Below, in pieces: positions 42,270 to 51,360 of a DNA stretch of 64,000 bases. A program made the translations under genes and the position numbers. The stretch is taken from assembly GCA_019752045.1 (NCBI GenBank), contig JAIEMP010000004.1:124001-188000 (forward strand), given 5' to 3'. Each line of letters opens with the position of its first letter. Positions within the stretch are counted from its first letter, which is position 1. The notes beneath the pieces were generated by a model. The model did not search any database. It saw nothing but the letters and a program-made list of their open reading frames with translations, and was not told the origin of the DNA. The DNA is from Chitinophagaceae bacterium (GTDB lineage Bacteria > Bacteroidota > Bacteroidia > Chitinophagales > Chitinophagaceae).

Positions 42270-42735
42270 TTTCGGCGCAGAGAAAAGAGATGCAGAGATC
42301 AATGCAGAGAGATAAGATTTCCTCTGCGAAAACTCTTTTCCTTCTTTCTCTGCGGTAAAAGAAAAACACACAAAGTAATTACTGATGAATAAGTTTCGGC
42401 GCAGAGAAAAGAGATGCAGAGATCAGCGCAGAGTGACGATAACTCCTCTGCGAAAACTCTATTTTCTTCTTTCTCTGCGGTAAAAGAAAAACACACAAAG
42501 CAATTACTGATGAATAAGTTTCGGCGCAGAGAAATGAGATGCAGAGATCAGCGCAGAGTGATATATTCTCCTCTGCGAAAACTCTTTTCCTTCTTTCTCT
42601 GCGGTAAAAGAAAAACACACAAAGTAATTACTGATGAATAAGTTTCGGCGCAGAGAAAAGAGATGCAGAGTTCGGCGCAGAGTGATGCATTCTCCTCTGC
42701 GAAAACTCTATTTTCTTCTTTCTCTGCGGTAAAAA
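42270..42735. repeat. Four tandem units of about 124 bp (GGCGCAGAGAAA repeat)
   Basis: Units start with TTTCGGCGCAGAGAAA at 42270, 42394, 42519 and 42643. Each runs through GATGCAGAG, CTCTGCGAAAACTCT and TTCTTTCTCTGCGGTAAA, then AAACACACAAAG and ATTACTGATGAATAAG; the last unit lacks that tail. Left CGCAGAGAAA and right TTTCTCTGCG make every unit a large imperfect palindrome. Differences between units are few, so amplification is recent. Diverged copies lie at 30052-30228. The block fills the gap between the permease and the PLP enzyme genes; reading frames inside it are shadows. Confidence 0.9.
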
Positions 42736-42772
42736 AAATAGAACATATCTTACATCAATTTTTTAATTCTGC

Positions 42773-43947
42773 ATGGACCTTTCATACATCATCAACGAAC
42801 TGGGCGAAGACCGTGAGCATTATTTCAATGCTATTGCTCCGCCCATCATACAAACAAGCAATTTCCGTTTTAATAAAGTAGATGAATTGCGTGCTGCTTT
42901 TGCCGATGAAATGAGCACCTATCTCTACAGCCGTGGCATTAACCCAACAGTTGATATTCTCCGGAAAAAATTAGCGGCATTAGATGAGGCAGAAGATTGC
43001 CTTGTTTTTAACAACGGTGCTGCTGCCATCTTTGCCGCCGTATTGGCCAATGTAAAAGCCGGCGATCATATTGTGAGTGTAAGCAAACCGTATTCATGGG
43101 TGCAGCGGATGTTTGATGTCATTCTACCTCGTTTTGGAATTACAACTACTTATGTGGATGGAAGAAAAACAGAAAACTATATTGCAGCAACAAAACCAAA
43201 CACCACATTCTACTATCTCGAAAGCCCCAACAGCTGGGATTTTGCATTGCAGGACATTGAAGCAGTAGCAGCTTTTGCAAAAAAAAAAACATCATCACTT
43301 TAATTGATAACAGCTATTGTACCCCGCTTTATCAACAACCATTGAAGATGGGGATTGATATGGCTATGCAAACAGCAACCAAGTATATCGGCGGACATAG
43401 CGATACACTGGGCGGTGTTTTATGCAGCACGCATGCAATGATTAAAAAAATATTCGACAGTGAATATCTCAACATCGGCAGCGGTATTCAACCCTTTAAT
43501 GCATGGTTGCTCATTCGTGGTTTGCGTACGTTGCCTGTAAGACTCGAACGCATCAATCAAACAACCAAACAAGTGGTGGAGTTTGTTAAGCAACACCCTG
43601 CAGTAAGCCAAATTCTTTATCCGTTTGATGAAAGTTTTGAACATTATGCATTAGCCAAAAAACAAATGAAAGAAGCTCCGGGCTTATTTTCTTTTTACCT
43701 CAAAGCAAATTCAAGACAGCAGATTGTAACGTTTTGCGAAAGTCTGCAACATATACAGATGGCCGTTAGCTGGGGCGGGCACGAAAGTTTGTTACTCCCT
43801 AAATGTACCGGCATAAAAGACGAAGACTTTGATGCTGCAAATCCTGAACACCAACTGATCAGATTGTATGTAGGTTTAGAAGAAGCGGCCTACCTGATCA
43901 ATGATCTGAAACAGGCTTTTGAAAAGGCAGAGTTGGGAAGTACGTAA
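42773..43947 (+). pseudogene. Cys/Met-metabolism PLP-dependent enzyme, frameshifted at an A11 run
   Basis: Residues 1-176 (42773-43303) are the N-terminal half of a cystathionine gamma-synthase/gamma-lyase-like enzyme (AIAPPIIQTSNF, YSRGINPTVDILRKKLAAL, FNNGAAAIFAAVLANVKAGD). After an 11-A run at 43279-43289 the frame ends at TAA 43301. In the other frame the family continues as IITLIDNSYCTPLYQQP and then ATKYIGGHSDTLGG, which holds the PLP lysine. One extra A, or two fewer, would restore about 390 residues. A homopolymer sequencing error, true inactivation, or slippage on A11 are all possible. Both halves otherwise look intact, which argues against old decay. Confidence 0.8.
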
Positions 43948-44042
43948 AAAACTAAGATAAAATTCGTACGAACCTAACCCCGCTGATCAAAAATCAATAT
44001 TTTCGTCGCCCGAAAGTCATTACTTTGTCATTATTTCAATTT

Positions 44043-45488
44043 ATGAAAAAACTTTTACCGCAGATTTCCTGTTCTATTTTAATGGTTTTGATTGTTTCCG
44101 GATTGCAGGCACAGGACAAATGGGATTTACGTCGTTGTGTAGAGTATGCGATTGCCAACAATATTAATGTTAAGCAGGCAGATATTCAGGCAAGGTCTGC
44201 GGCTCTTACTTTAGATCAAAGTAAACTGCAACGTTGGCCAAATGCCAATTTTCAAAACAGCAATGGTTTTCAGTTTGGCCGTTCCATTGATCCTGCCACC
44301 AACGGATTTACCAATCAGCAGATTTCTTTTTCACAGTTTGGATTCTCAAGCAGTGTTACACTCTTCAATTTCCATTCGCAAAAAAATACCATCCTTGGAA
44401 ATGAGCTGGAAGTAAAAGCACAAACAGCAACTGTTGAGCGCTGGAAAAACGATATCTCATTAAATGTAGCAGCGGCATACCTGCAGGCATTGCTTTCAAG
44501 AGAGCAGGTAAATATTACAGTAGTTCAGATTAATCAAACCAGAGATCAACTGGTGAATACAAGAAAGTTGGTTGATGCAGGAAGTTTACCCGAATTAAGT
44601 GCTGCAGAATTAGATGCACAACTGGCAAGAGACAGCAGCTCTTATATTACTGCATTTGCAGGCTACCAAACCAATTTGCTGGCTTTAAAAACATGGATGA
44701 ATGTTGATCCGGCTGTTTCGTTTGAGCTGGATACACCTCCTGTTGATATGATTCCTGTTGAAACATTTGCAGATCTGCAGCCCGATGTGGTGTATCAACT
44801 GGCCATTGCCAATATGCCTTTGCAACGGGTAAATAAGTTGCGGTTACAATCGCTGGAAAAATTTCAGAAAGCAGCCAGAGGAAGCATGTATCCCAGTATT
44901 GGCGCTTTTGGTAATCTCAACTCAGCGTATTCGAGTGCATTAAAAAATTTGCCGAAGGGAACAAATGTTCCGGTAACTATCCCGATTGGATTTACACCTG
45001 CGGGCTCACCATCTAACCCCGATGTGTTTACGCAAACATTTATACCATCAGGTTCACAAAAAGCAAATTTTATCCGTCAGTTAGATTTTAACTTCCGTCA
45101 GTCTGTTGGTGTAAGTATTACCGTTCCTATTTTTAATGGCGGACAGGCAAAAACGGCTTGGTTGAGAAGTAAATTGAATTATCAAAATCAGCAGTTGCAG
45201 GTAGAGCGTGATAATCAAACACTGAAACAGGATATTTACAGAGCGTATAATGATGCTACAGCTGCTTTTCAGCGTTATCAGGCATCCATTAAAAGTGTGA
45301 AAACAGCGGAGTATTCGTATGAACTTTCAAGAAAGCGGTACGAAGCCGGGTTGTTAAGAACCATTGATCTCATCACCAATCAAAACAATTTATTCAGAGT
45401 ACGACTTGAAAAAATATCGAACCAGTTTGATTATGTGTTCCGCATGAAAGTGCTGGAATTTTATAAAGGACTTGGCTTACGTTTATAA
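44043..45488 (+). CDS. TolC-family outer-membrane efflux protein
   Basis: 481 residues from the ATG at 44043, which gives signal peptide KKLLPQISCSILMVLIVSGL; a TTG six codons upstream is possible but less likely. Two OEP repeats are visible: WDLRRCVEYAIANNINVKQA and the long helices around residues 120-215, then the second repeat from about 265 with RQSVGVSITVPIFNGGQAKT. The protein forms a trimeric channel through the outer membrane. The adaptor gene follows after 32 bases. No inner-membrane pump gene follows; a terminator comes after the adaptor. Confidence 0.92.
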   Translation: MKKLLPQISCSILMVLIVSGLQAQDKWDLRRCVEYAIANNINVKQADIQARSAALTLDQSKLQRWPNANFQNSNGFQFGRSIDPATNGFTNQQISFSQFGFSSSVTLFNFHSQKNTILGNELEVKAQTATVERWKNDISLNVAAAYLQALLSREQVNITVVQINQTRDQLVNTRKLVDAGSLPELSAAELDAQLARDSSSYITAFAGYQTNLLALKTWMNVDPAVSFELDTPPVDMIPVETFADLQPDVVYQLAIANMPLQRVNKLRLQSLEKFQKAARGSMYPSIGAFGNLNSAYSSALKNLPKGTNVPVTIPIGFTPAGSPSNPDVFTQTFIPSGSQKANFIRQLDFNFRQSVGVSITVPIFNGGQAKTAWLRSKLNYQNQQLQVERDNQTLKQDIYRAYNDATAAFQRYQASIKSVKTAEYSYELSRKRYEAGLLRTIDLITNQNNLFRVRLEKISNQFDYVFRMKVLEFYKGLGLRL

Positions 45489-45520
45489 ACAACTATTTAT
45501 TAAAGGAACAATAAGAGCAT

Positions 45521-46897
45521 ATGAACAAGAAATTATGGTGGGTTATCGGTATACTGGTTGCAGCAATCATAACCTTAGTTGCCTTAAAAAAAACAGGAGC
45601 AATAGGTAAAGAAGAAGGCATTAAAGTAGCCACTGAAAAAATTACAAAGCGAACAATTATTGAAACAGTAAGTGCCAGCGGTAAAGTATATCCTGAAGAT
45701 GAACGTAAAGTAAGCAGTGATGTAAGTGGCGAAGTGGTGGAGATGAGTGTAGAAGAAGGTGATAGTGTACGCAAAGGCCAGGTGCTTGCAAAAGTATTTG
45801 CCGATGTGTTAACCTCTGCAAGAGACCGTGCATCATCTGTTGTAAATCAGCAGCAGGCGCAGGTGGGTAATACCGAAGCATCTTTGGAAGCGTTTGAAGC
45901 ACGATTAAATCAGGCGAAACTCAATTACGACCGGCAGAAAAAACTGTTTGATGATAAAGTGATTTCACGTGCAGAATTTGAGCAGGCCGAAAGTCAGTAC
46001 TTCACCGCAAAGGCCGATCTCAATGCGGCAAAACAAACTATTCGCAGTGGTAAAGCAAGTGTGCAGAGTGCGCAGGCAAGTTTAACGGAAGCTAACAAAA
46101 ATCTTTCACGTACATCTGTGCTTTCGCCCATGGATGGTATTGTTTCTTTACTTGCAGTAAAAAAAGGCGAACGTGTAGCAGGTAATAGTTTTAGTCTTGG
46201 TACAGAAATTATGCGTGTGGCAGATATGAGTAAGATTGAAGTAAGAGTGGATGTGGGTGAAAACGATATTCCCAAGGTAAAAATCGGCGACAGCGCCATC
46301 ATTGAAGTTGATGCGTATAACGATCGTAAATTTAAAGGAGTTGTTACAAAAATTTCAAGCAGCAGCACTTCGGCTACTGCCATCAGCAATGCAACAAGTG
46401 ATGTAACCAATTATAAAGTGTACATCCGCATAGATCCGGCTTCTTACAGCGATCTCATAGATCCTGCAAAAGGGAAAAATCTTCCTTTCCGTCCGGGTAT
46501 GAGTGCCAGTGCCGATATTATGACAACCATTCATGAAAATATTCTGGCTGTTCCAATTCTTGCAGTAACAACGAGAGATAAAAACGAAAAGGAATCAAAA
46601 GCAAAGGCAAAAGAAGCCGATGATAAGAAAAAAGCACAGGGCCAGGAAGTATCTGTAGAAAATGCAGTGATGACGGATGATATGGAAGAAGTGGTATTTA
46701 TTGTTGCAGCAGATGGTACGGTAAAAAAAGCAGCCATCCGCACCAGTATACAGGATAATGAATACATTGAAGTATTGAGCGGATTAAAAGAAGGCGATAT
46801 GGTGGTGAGTGCTCCATACAATACCATCAGTAAAACATTAAAAGACGGACTGAAAGTAAAAGTAGTACCAAAGGATAAAGTGTACGAAGAAAAATAA
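45521..46897 (+). CDS. Periplasmic adaptor subunit (HlyD/MacA type)
   Basis: 458 residues. One N-terminal membrane helix (KLWWVIGILVAAIITLVAL), then a biotinyl-lipoyl half (VSGEVVEMSVEEGDSVRKGQ, about residues 68-87), a long coiled-coil hairpin (about 105-190), and the second lipoyl half LSPMDGIVSLLAVKKGERVA. The beta-barrel part ends near VPILAVTTRDK, followed by a charged low-complexity linker rich in Lys/Glu/Ala (about 350-375). It would couple the neighbouring TolC channel to an inner-membrane pump, most often a MacB-like ABC transporter for this subfamily; none is encoded in this window. Confidence 0.9.
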   Translation: MNKKLWWVIGILVAAIITLVALKKTGAIGKEEGIKVATEKITKRTIIETVSASGKVYPEDERKVSSDVSGEVVEMSVEEGDSVRKGQVLAKVFADVLTSARDRASSVVNQQQAQVGNTEASLEAFEARLNQAKLNYDRQKKLFDDKVISRAEFEQAESQYFTAKADLNAAKQTIRSGKASVQSAQASLTEANKNLSRTSVLSPMDGIVSLLAVKKGERVAGNSFSLGTEIMRVADMSKIEVRVDVGENDIPKVKIGDSAIIEVDAYNDRKFKGVVTKISSSSTSATAISNATSDVTNYKVYIRIDPASYSDLIDPAKGKNLPFRPGMSASADIMTTIHENILAVPILAVTTRDKNEKESKAKAKEADDKKKAQGQEVSVENAVMTDDMEEVVFIVAADGTVKKAAIRTSIQDNEYIEVLSGLKEGDMVVSAPYNTISKTLKDGLKVKVVPKDKVYEEK

Positions 46898-46916
46898 AAT
46901 GAGAAAAATCAGAAAA

Positions 46917-46950
46917 GAATCCTGCCAACCGGCGGGATTCTTTTTATTTT
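46917..46950 (+). terminator. Intrinsic terminator after the efflux adaptor gene
   Basis: Stem GAATCCTGCC / GGCGGGATTC (10 bp, one G-U pair), loop AACC, then TTTTTATTTT. It lies about 20 bases after the adaptor stop and isolates gpsA. Confidence 0.88.
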
Positions 46951-46971
46951 AGATGTTCTTAAACAGCATAC

Positions 46972-48042
46972 TTGGAAGACTTAACAAATAAATTCGCCAT
47001 TATCGGCAGCGGAAGTTTTGCAACCGCATTGGCAAAAATTTTAAACGGCAACAAAGTGCCCCTGCATTGGTGTGTGCGTAACCAGCACATTATTGATCAT
47101 GTAAAAAAATACAGGCACAACCCCAGTTATCTTCGCTCGGCATCTTTTAAAACGGAACTGCTGGAGCTAAGTACAGATATTGCAGCAACCATACAAGCAA
47201 CAGAATATATTATCCTTGCCATTCCATCTGCTTACACTGAAGCAGTGTTAAAGGAACTGCCTGCAACTATCTTTGAGGGGAAGAAAGTGATTTCGGCCAT
47301 CAAAGGTATTTTGCCCAACACCAACCAATTGCTGAACGATTATTTGAAAGCCGAGTTTGCGTTTGATACCAATGATTATTATACCATCATGGGCCCCTGT
47401 CATGCCGAAGAGGTGGCATCTGAAAAATTATCTTACCTCACTTTTACCGGACTGCACGATAAAACAACACAGTGGATTGCAGATCAATTTAAAAATCATT
47501 ACATCAATACGGTTATTAATGATGATGTATATGGAGTGCAGTTTGCCGCTATCTTAAAAAATATTTATGCTCTGGGCAGTGGCATTGCACATGGGCTTGA
47601 GTACGGCGATAATTTTTTAAGTGTACTCATCGCCAATGCAGCCGATGAAATGGCGGGCTTTCTGCGCAAAGTAGGTATCCGAAACATTGAAGTGGGTGTG
47701 CACAAAGAACCAATTCCCGGAGTGCAGCTCTTGAAAAAATCGTTCCGTAAATCGGCCAACTATGCGGCCAGTGTTTATATGGGCGATCTGCTGGTAACCT
47801 GTTATTCTATGTACAGCCGCAACCGTACATTCGGAAACATGATTGGTAAAGGCTTTACTGTTAAAGCAGCACAACTCGAAATGAATATGGTTGCAGAGGG
47901 ATACAACGCCAGTAAAAGTTTTTTCTTCATTAATAAAGAAGTAGGAGCCGATATGCCGATTGCGACAACTGTTTACAAAATTCTGTGGGAAGATGTACCA
48001 CCTGCCGTGGCTTTTGAACAACTGGAGAATGAGTTGATTTGA
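46972..48042 (+). CDS. gpsA: NAD(P)H-dependent glycerol-3-phosphate dehydrogenase
   Basis: 356 residues from TTG 46972; no in-frame ATG precedes the Rossmann motif FAIIGSGSFATALAKIL. It makes sn-glycerol-3-phosphate from dihydroxyacetone phosphate for phospholipid synthesis. The catalytic Lys region is VISAIKGI, the second active-site Lys is in AAILKNIYALGSGIAHGLEY, and GPCHAEEV is the GPSHAEE-type motif with Cys in place of Ser, common in Bacteroidota. It lies between a terminator and a small membrane peptide gene, so it is probably a single-gene unit. Confidence 0.95.
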   Translation: MEDLTNKFAIIGSGSFATALAKILNGNKVPLHWCVRNQHIIDHVKKYRHNPSYLRSASFKTELLELSTDIAATIQATEYIILAIPSAYTEAVLKELPATIFEGKKVISAIKGILPNTNQLLNDYLKAEFAFDTNDYYTIMGPCHAEEVASEKLSYLTFTGLHDKTTQWIADQFKNHYINTVINDDVYGVQFAAILKNIYALGSGIAHGLEYGDNFLSVLIANAADEMAGFLRKVGIRNIEVGVHKEPIPGVQLLKKSFRKSANYAASVYMGDLLVTCYSMYSRNRTFGNMIGKGFTVKAAQLEMNMVAEGYNASKSFFFINKEVGADMPIATTVYKILWEDVPPAVAFEQLENELI

Positions 48043-48093
48043 TCTAATCCTGTTAAATCTTCCACCCTAAATACTGCGGAAGAAAAGGATGTT

Positions 48094-48101
48094 TACCTTT
48101 G
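48094..48101 (+). promoter_or_regulatory. -7 box before the small membrane peptide gene
   Basis: TACCTTTG matches TAnnTTTG exactly and lies 15 bases before the ATG at 48116. No clear TTTG at the -33 distance is seen. Confidence 0.5.
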
Positions 48102-48115
48102 TAAAAATAATTTCA

Positions 48116-48229
48116 ATGCCGGTTTCATTTACAGGTTTTGGTGGTTGGGCGCTTTTGCTGATGCTTCTTGCTGGTATTGTCCATCATTTGCTTTCGCAAC
48201 ACAAAGCAAAGAAACATTTGGCCAAATAA
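48116..48229 (+). CDS. Small membrane peptide, 37 residues
   Basis: ATG 48116 to TAA 48229 encodes MPVSFTGFGGWALLLMLLAG followed by a His/Lys-rich tail (HHLLSQHKAKKHLAK). One transmembrane helix of about 17-20 residues (roughly 8-24) ends in a strongly basic tail, the usual layout of small inner-membrane peptides. A TAnnTTTG promoter box precedes it at a suitable distance. I do not recognise a family. Coding potential is supported only by the promoter, helix and tail; a chance ORF is possible. Confidence 0.5.
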   Translation: MPVSFTGFGGWALLLMLLAGIVHHLLSQHKAKKHLAK

Positions 48230-48321
48230 TTTTTTTCCTTCCTCTGCAAGTTTCTTATTGCACTTTTGCATACACTTTTACATTGATCTGGATGCTTTTG
48301 TATTTGCCGTTTTGATGATAT

Positions 48322-49476
48322 TTATACAAAAAGATCTGAAGCAATCCTGTCTGCAAATAATTTTCCTTCTCTTGTTAAAACAAGATGATTATTTATTTCA
48401 GTGAGCCATTTCATTTGTTGAAATGTATTGGATGAGGCTTTCAACCGGATGGCTTCAGCTTCTCCAAATTGATCTTGTACAAATTCCAGATCACAACCTT
48501 CTAATAGACGCAGACTCGTCATTACATATTCATTCAACTGCTGTGTTTTTGTGAGTTCTTCTTTTTCAAACGGAATAATATTTTTCGAAAGAGATTGAAT
48601 GTACTGTTGATTGTTTGCTACATTCCATTGTCTGCTGTTGCCGTTGTAAGAATGTGCCGATGGTCCCAATCCCAGGTAATGTGCGCCATGCCAGTAGCTG
48701 CTGTTATGTTTACTCCGGTGACCGGGCTTTGCAAAATTTGAAATTTCATAATGTTCAAAACCCGCCTGTTGCATATAGTCCATCAAAAAAAGAAACTGCC
48801 TGCTTTGCTGCTCGGCATCAATATCGGTTTTTTGAAGCAGACGGATTTGTTTATCTAACGGTGTTTTTTCTTCAACCGTTAATGCGTAGCAGGAGAGATG
48901 TGTTATCTGCTGCTCAATCACCCAGTCAAGATTCTGTTCCCATTTTTCATCTGTTAAACCGGGGGTTCCGTAAATCAAGTCAACAGTAAATGTTTCAAAA
49001 CCTGCATTTCTTGCTTTTTGAATCACTTGTTTGGCCTCTGCTGCTGTATGTGCACGGTTCATCCATTGCAGGTCTTCATCAAACAACGATTGAATACCGA
49101 TGCTTAACCGGTTGATGCCGGCTGTTTTCCATCCGTACAGTTTTTCATCAGTCACGTCATCTGGATTAGCTTCCAATGTGATTTCTGCATTGGGGTTTAC
49201 CTGATACAATGAATGGATGGTATCAATAATTGTTTTTACTTCTTCAGTGGAAAGCAGGCTGGGAGTACCACCGCCAAAGTAAATGGTTTCTACTGTTTGC
49301 TCTAGCAGATAGTTGTGTTGAAATCCTGATTCTGCTGCAACGGAAGATTGAAGTTGCAGTTCTTTCAATAAAGCAGAGACAAATTCGTTTTTATAATGCA
49401 AACTTGTACTGAAATGAAAATTGCAGTAAGTACAGGCCTGCCTGCAAAACGGAATATGAATGTAAATGCCTGCCAA
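48322..49476 (-). CDS. hemW: HemW-like radical SAM heme chaperone
   Basis: 384 residues. The radical SAM cluster motif C-x3-C-x2-C is C12-R-Q-A-C16-T-Y-C19 in YIHIPFCRQACTYCNFH. The extra residue pattern CNF, not CDF, after the motif together with FGGGTPSLL and TLEANPDDVTDEKL fits HemW (formerly annotated as oxygen-independent coproporphyrinogen oxidase). HemW inserts heme into respiratory enzymes rather than oxidising coproporphyrinogen. The C-terminal HemN-like domain (KTQQLNEYVMTSLRLLEGC) is present. It is divergent from the BamA/TamA-like gene. Confidence 0.93.
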   Translation of the reverse strand: MAGIYIHIPFCRQACTYCNFHFSTSLHYKNEFVSALLKELQLQSSVAAESGFQHNYLLEQTVETIYFGGGTPSLLSTEEVKTIIDTIHSLYQVNPNAEITLEANPDDVTDEKLYGWKTAGINRLSIGIQSLFDEDLQWMNRAHTAAEAKQVIQKARNAGFETFTVDLIYGTPGLTDEKWEQNLDWVIEQQITHLSCYALTVEEKTPLDKQIRLLQKTDIDAEQQSRQFLFLMDYMQQAGFEHYEISNFAKPGHRSKHNSSYWHGAHYLGLGPSAHSYNGNSRQWNVANNQQYIQSLSKNIIPFEKEELTKTQQLNEYVMTSLRLLEGCDLEFVQDQFGEAEAIRLKASSNTFQQMKWLTEINNHLVLTREGKLFADRIASDLFV

Positions 49477-49528
49477 AGCTTAATTTTAATAATTGAATCT
49501 GCAAAACTAACTGTTCGTGTATCAAAAA

Positions 49529-51325
49529 ATGAAAGCAAACTGTAAAACTGTTCTTCTGTTATGTATTTGCAGTGTCGTGCTGTTGGTTTGTAAAGCACAG
49601 GAAAAAAAATATCAGTTGCAATATCGGTTTGCAGATACAGTTGATGTGGCTTCATCTCTCGGGCTGCAAACAGGGTTCGAAGACAAAATTGCATGCACGC
49701 AGTATATTTTTCAGTTAACAAATTTGCTTCAGAAAAAAGGATTTATTACAGCTTCGGTTGATTCAGTAAAAATGGATTCATCCATGGCGGAGGTGCTTCT
49801 TTTTCTTGGCAGAAGATATTTATGGACCAAACTTGACATCTCTTCCATTTCTCCCGAATTATTATCTGCCTCGGGCTACCGAGCAAAAAATTTTCAGCAG
49901 CAGCCACTTGATTTTGCAGCAGTACAACTGCTGCAGCAACGGTTGTTAGATAAACTTGAAAACACAGGCTATCCGTTTGCAAATGTTTTTCTCGACAGTT
50001 TTGATTTACAAAACGATTCAGTTCATGCACAGCTTAAAATTGATAAGGGGCCTTTGTATAAAATTGACAGCATCAGAGTATATGGCGATGCAAGAATCAG
50101 CAACCGGTTTCTGCAACGCTTTCTTGAATTACCGCAAGGAGATATTTACCAAAAACAAAAATTATTAAAAATAAGTCCAAAACTCTTGTTGCTGCCATAC
50201 ATAACCGAAGAACAAAAGTGGAACATGAGTTTTTTAGGTACAGGCTCCATTGTAAATCTGTATTTAAAGGATAAAAAAAGCAGTCAGATTAACGGACTGG
50301 TTGGCTTTTTACCAACCACTGATCCAGCCGGTAATAATAAGTTATTGGTAACAGGTGATTTTAATCTGAACCTGCGTAACGGTTTTGGTTTGGGCGAAAC
50401 GTTAGGAATTGTATTTCAGCAAATCCAGGTACAATCGCCGAGACTTCAACTGGCCTATCAGCAGCCTTTTTTACTGGGCTCTGCATTTGGTATAGATTTT
50501 TCGTTTGATGGATTTAAGAAAGACACATCATTCCTCAACATTAATCTGCAGCTCGGTGTTCAGTATTCATTTGGAGGCAATAAAAGCGGAAAGATTTTTT
50601 ATCAGCAGTTTGTTTCTAATTTAATTGATATTGATACCAATGCTATCCGTACCAGTAAACGGTTGCCCGATCAGGTAGATCAACGCACATCGAACATCGG
50701 CATTGAATACGAATGGTATAATACCGATTACCGGTTTAACCCAAGAAAAGGTGTTGATCTCAAGTTTACAGCATCAGCAGGTATCAGAAGAATAAAGCCC
50801 AACGGCAATATTACAGGTATCAAAGATCCGTCAAACCCCGCTTTCAATTTTCAATCACTCTATGATTCACTGGGTACAAAGGCTTACACGTTCCGGTTAA
50901 AAGTAAATGCTGCAAAATTTTTTAAAACCGGAAAGCAAACCAGTTTTAAAACGGCCGTTAATGCAGGTGTTGTGCAGAGCCCACGTATTTTCAGAAATGA
51001 ATTGTACCAGATTGGTGGTTTTCGGTTGCTGCGTGGTTTTGATGAAGAAAGTATTTTCGCTTCGGCCTATGCAGTGGTTACAGCCGAGTACCGCATTCTC
51101 ATTGGCTTAAACAGCTATCTGTATGCTTTTACTGATGCTGCTGCTGTACGTAACAACAGTCAGTTTGCAAATACAAGCAATACTTTTCTTGGTAGTGGTC
51201 TTGGTCTTGCTTTTGAAACCAAAGCCGGCATTTTTAATATTGCTTTTGCGGCCGGTAAACGAAACGATTTGTCTTTTAATCTGCGCCAAAGTAAAATTCA
51301 TTTCGGCTATGTGAATTTTTTCTGA
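49529..51325 (+). CDS. BamA/TamA-like outer-membrane assembly protein
   Basis: 598 residues from ATG 49529 with signal peptide KTVLLLCICSVVLLVCKAQ; a GTG four codons upstream is an alternative. POTRA-like modules are visible (DSIRVYGDARISNRFLQRFL, about 185-205), followed by a 16-stranded Omp85-type barrel with QIGGFRLLRGFDEESIFASA, the conserved R-G-F-x-E motif of loop L6. The length and few POTRA modules point to a TamA-like rather than true BamA role. It acts in insertion or export at the outer membrane. Confidence 0.85.
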   Translation: MKANCKTVLLLCICSVVLLVCKAQEKKYQLQYRFADTVDVASSLGLQTGFEDKIACTQYIFQLTNLLQKKGFITASVDSVKMDSSMAEVLLFLGRRYLWTKLDISSISPELLSASGYRAKNFQQQPLDFAAVQLLQQRLLDKLENTGYPFANVFLDSFDLQNDSVHAQLKIDKGPLYKIDSIRVYGDARISNRFLQRFLELPQGDIYQKQKLLKISPKLLLLPYITEEQKWNMSFLGTGSIVNLYLKDKKSSQINGLVGFLPTTDPAGNNKLLVTGDFNLNLRNGFGLGETLGIVFQQIQVQSPRLQLAYQQPFLLGSAFGIDFSFDGFKKDTSFLNINLQLGVQYSFGGNKSGKIFYQQFVSNLIDIDTNAIRTSKRLPDQVDQRTSNIGIEYEWYNTDYRFNPRKGVDLKFTASAGIRRIKPNGNITGIKDPSNPAFNFQSLYDSLGTKAYTFRLKVNAAKFFKTGKQTSFKTAVNAGVVQSPRIFRNELYQIGGFRLLRGFDEESIFASAYAVVTAEYRILIGLNSYLYAFTDAAAVRNNSQFANTSNTFLGSGLGLAFETKAGIFNIAFAAGKRNDLSFNLRQSKIHFGYVNFF

Positions 51326-51360
51326 GTGATGGACTTGCTTGCATATTTTTGCAGCACCAC

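Noticed and set aside
42270-42735. CRISPR array
   Set aside because: Units are about 124 bp and nearly identical throughout, without the short repeat and unique spacer alternation; no cas genes nearby.
42299-42881. Several open frames within the 124-bp tandem repeats
   Set aside because: They repeat with the units, occur on both strands and lack any family pattern; they are a by-product of the repeat.
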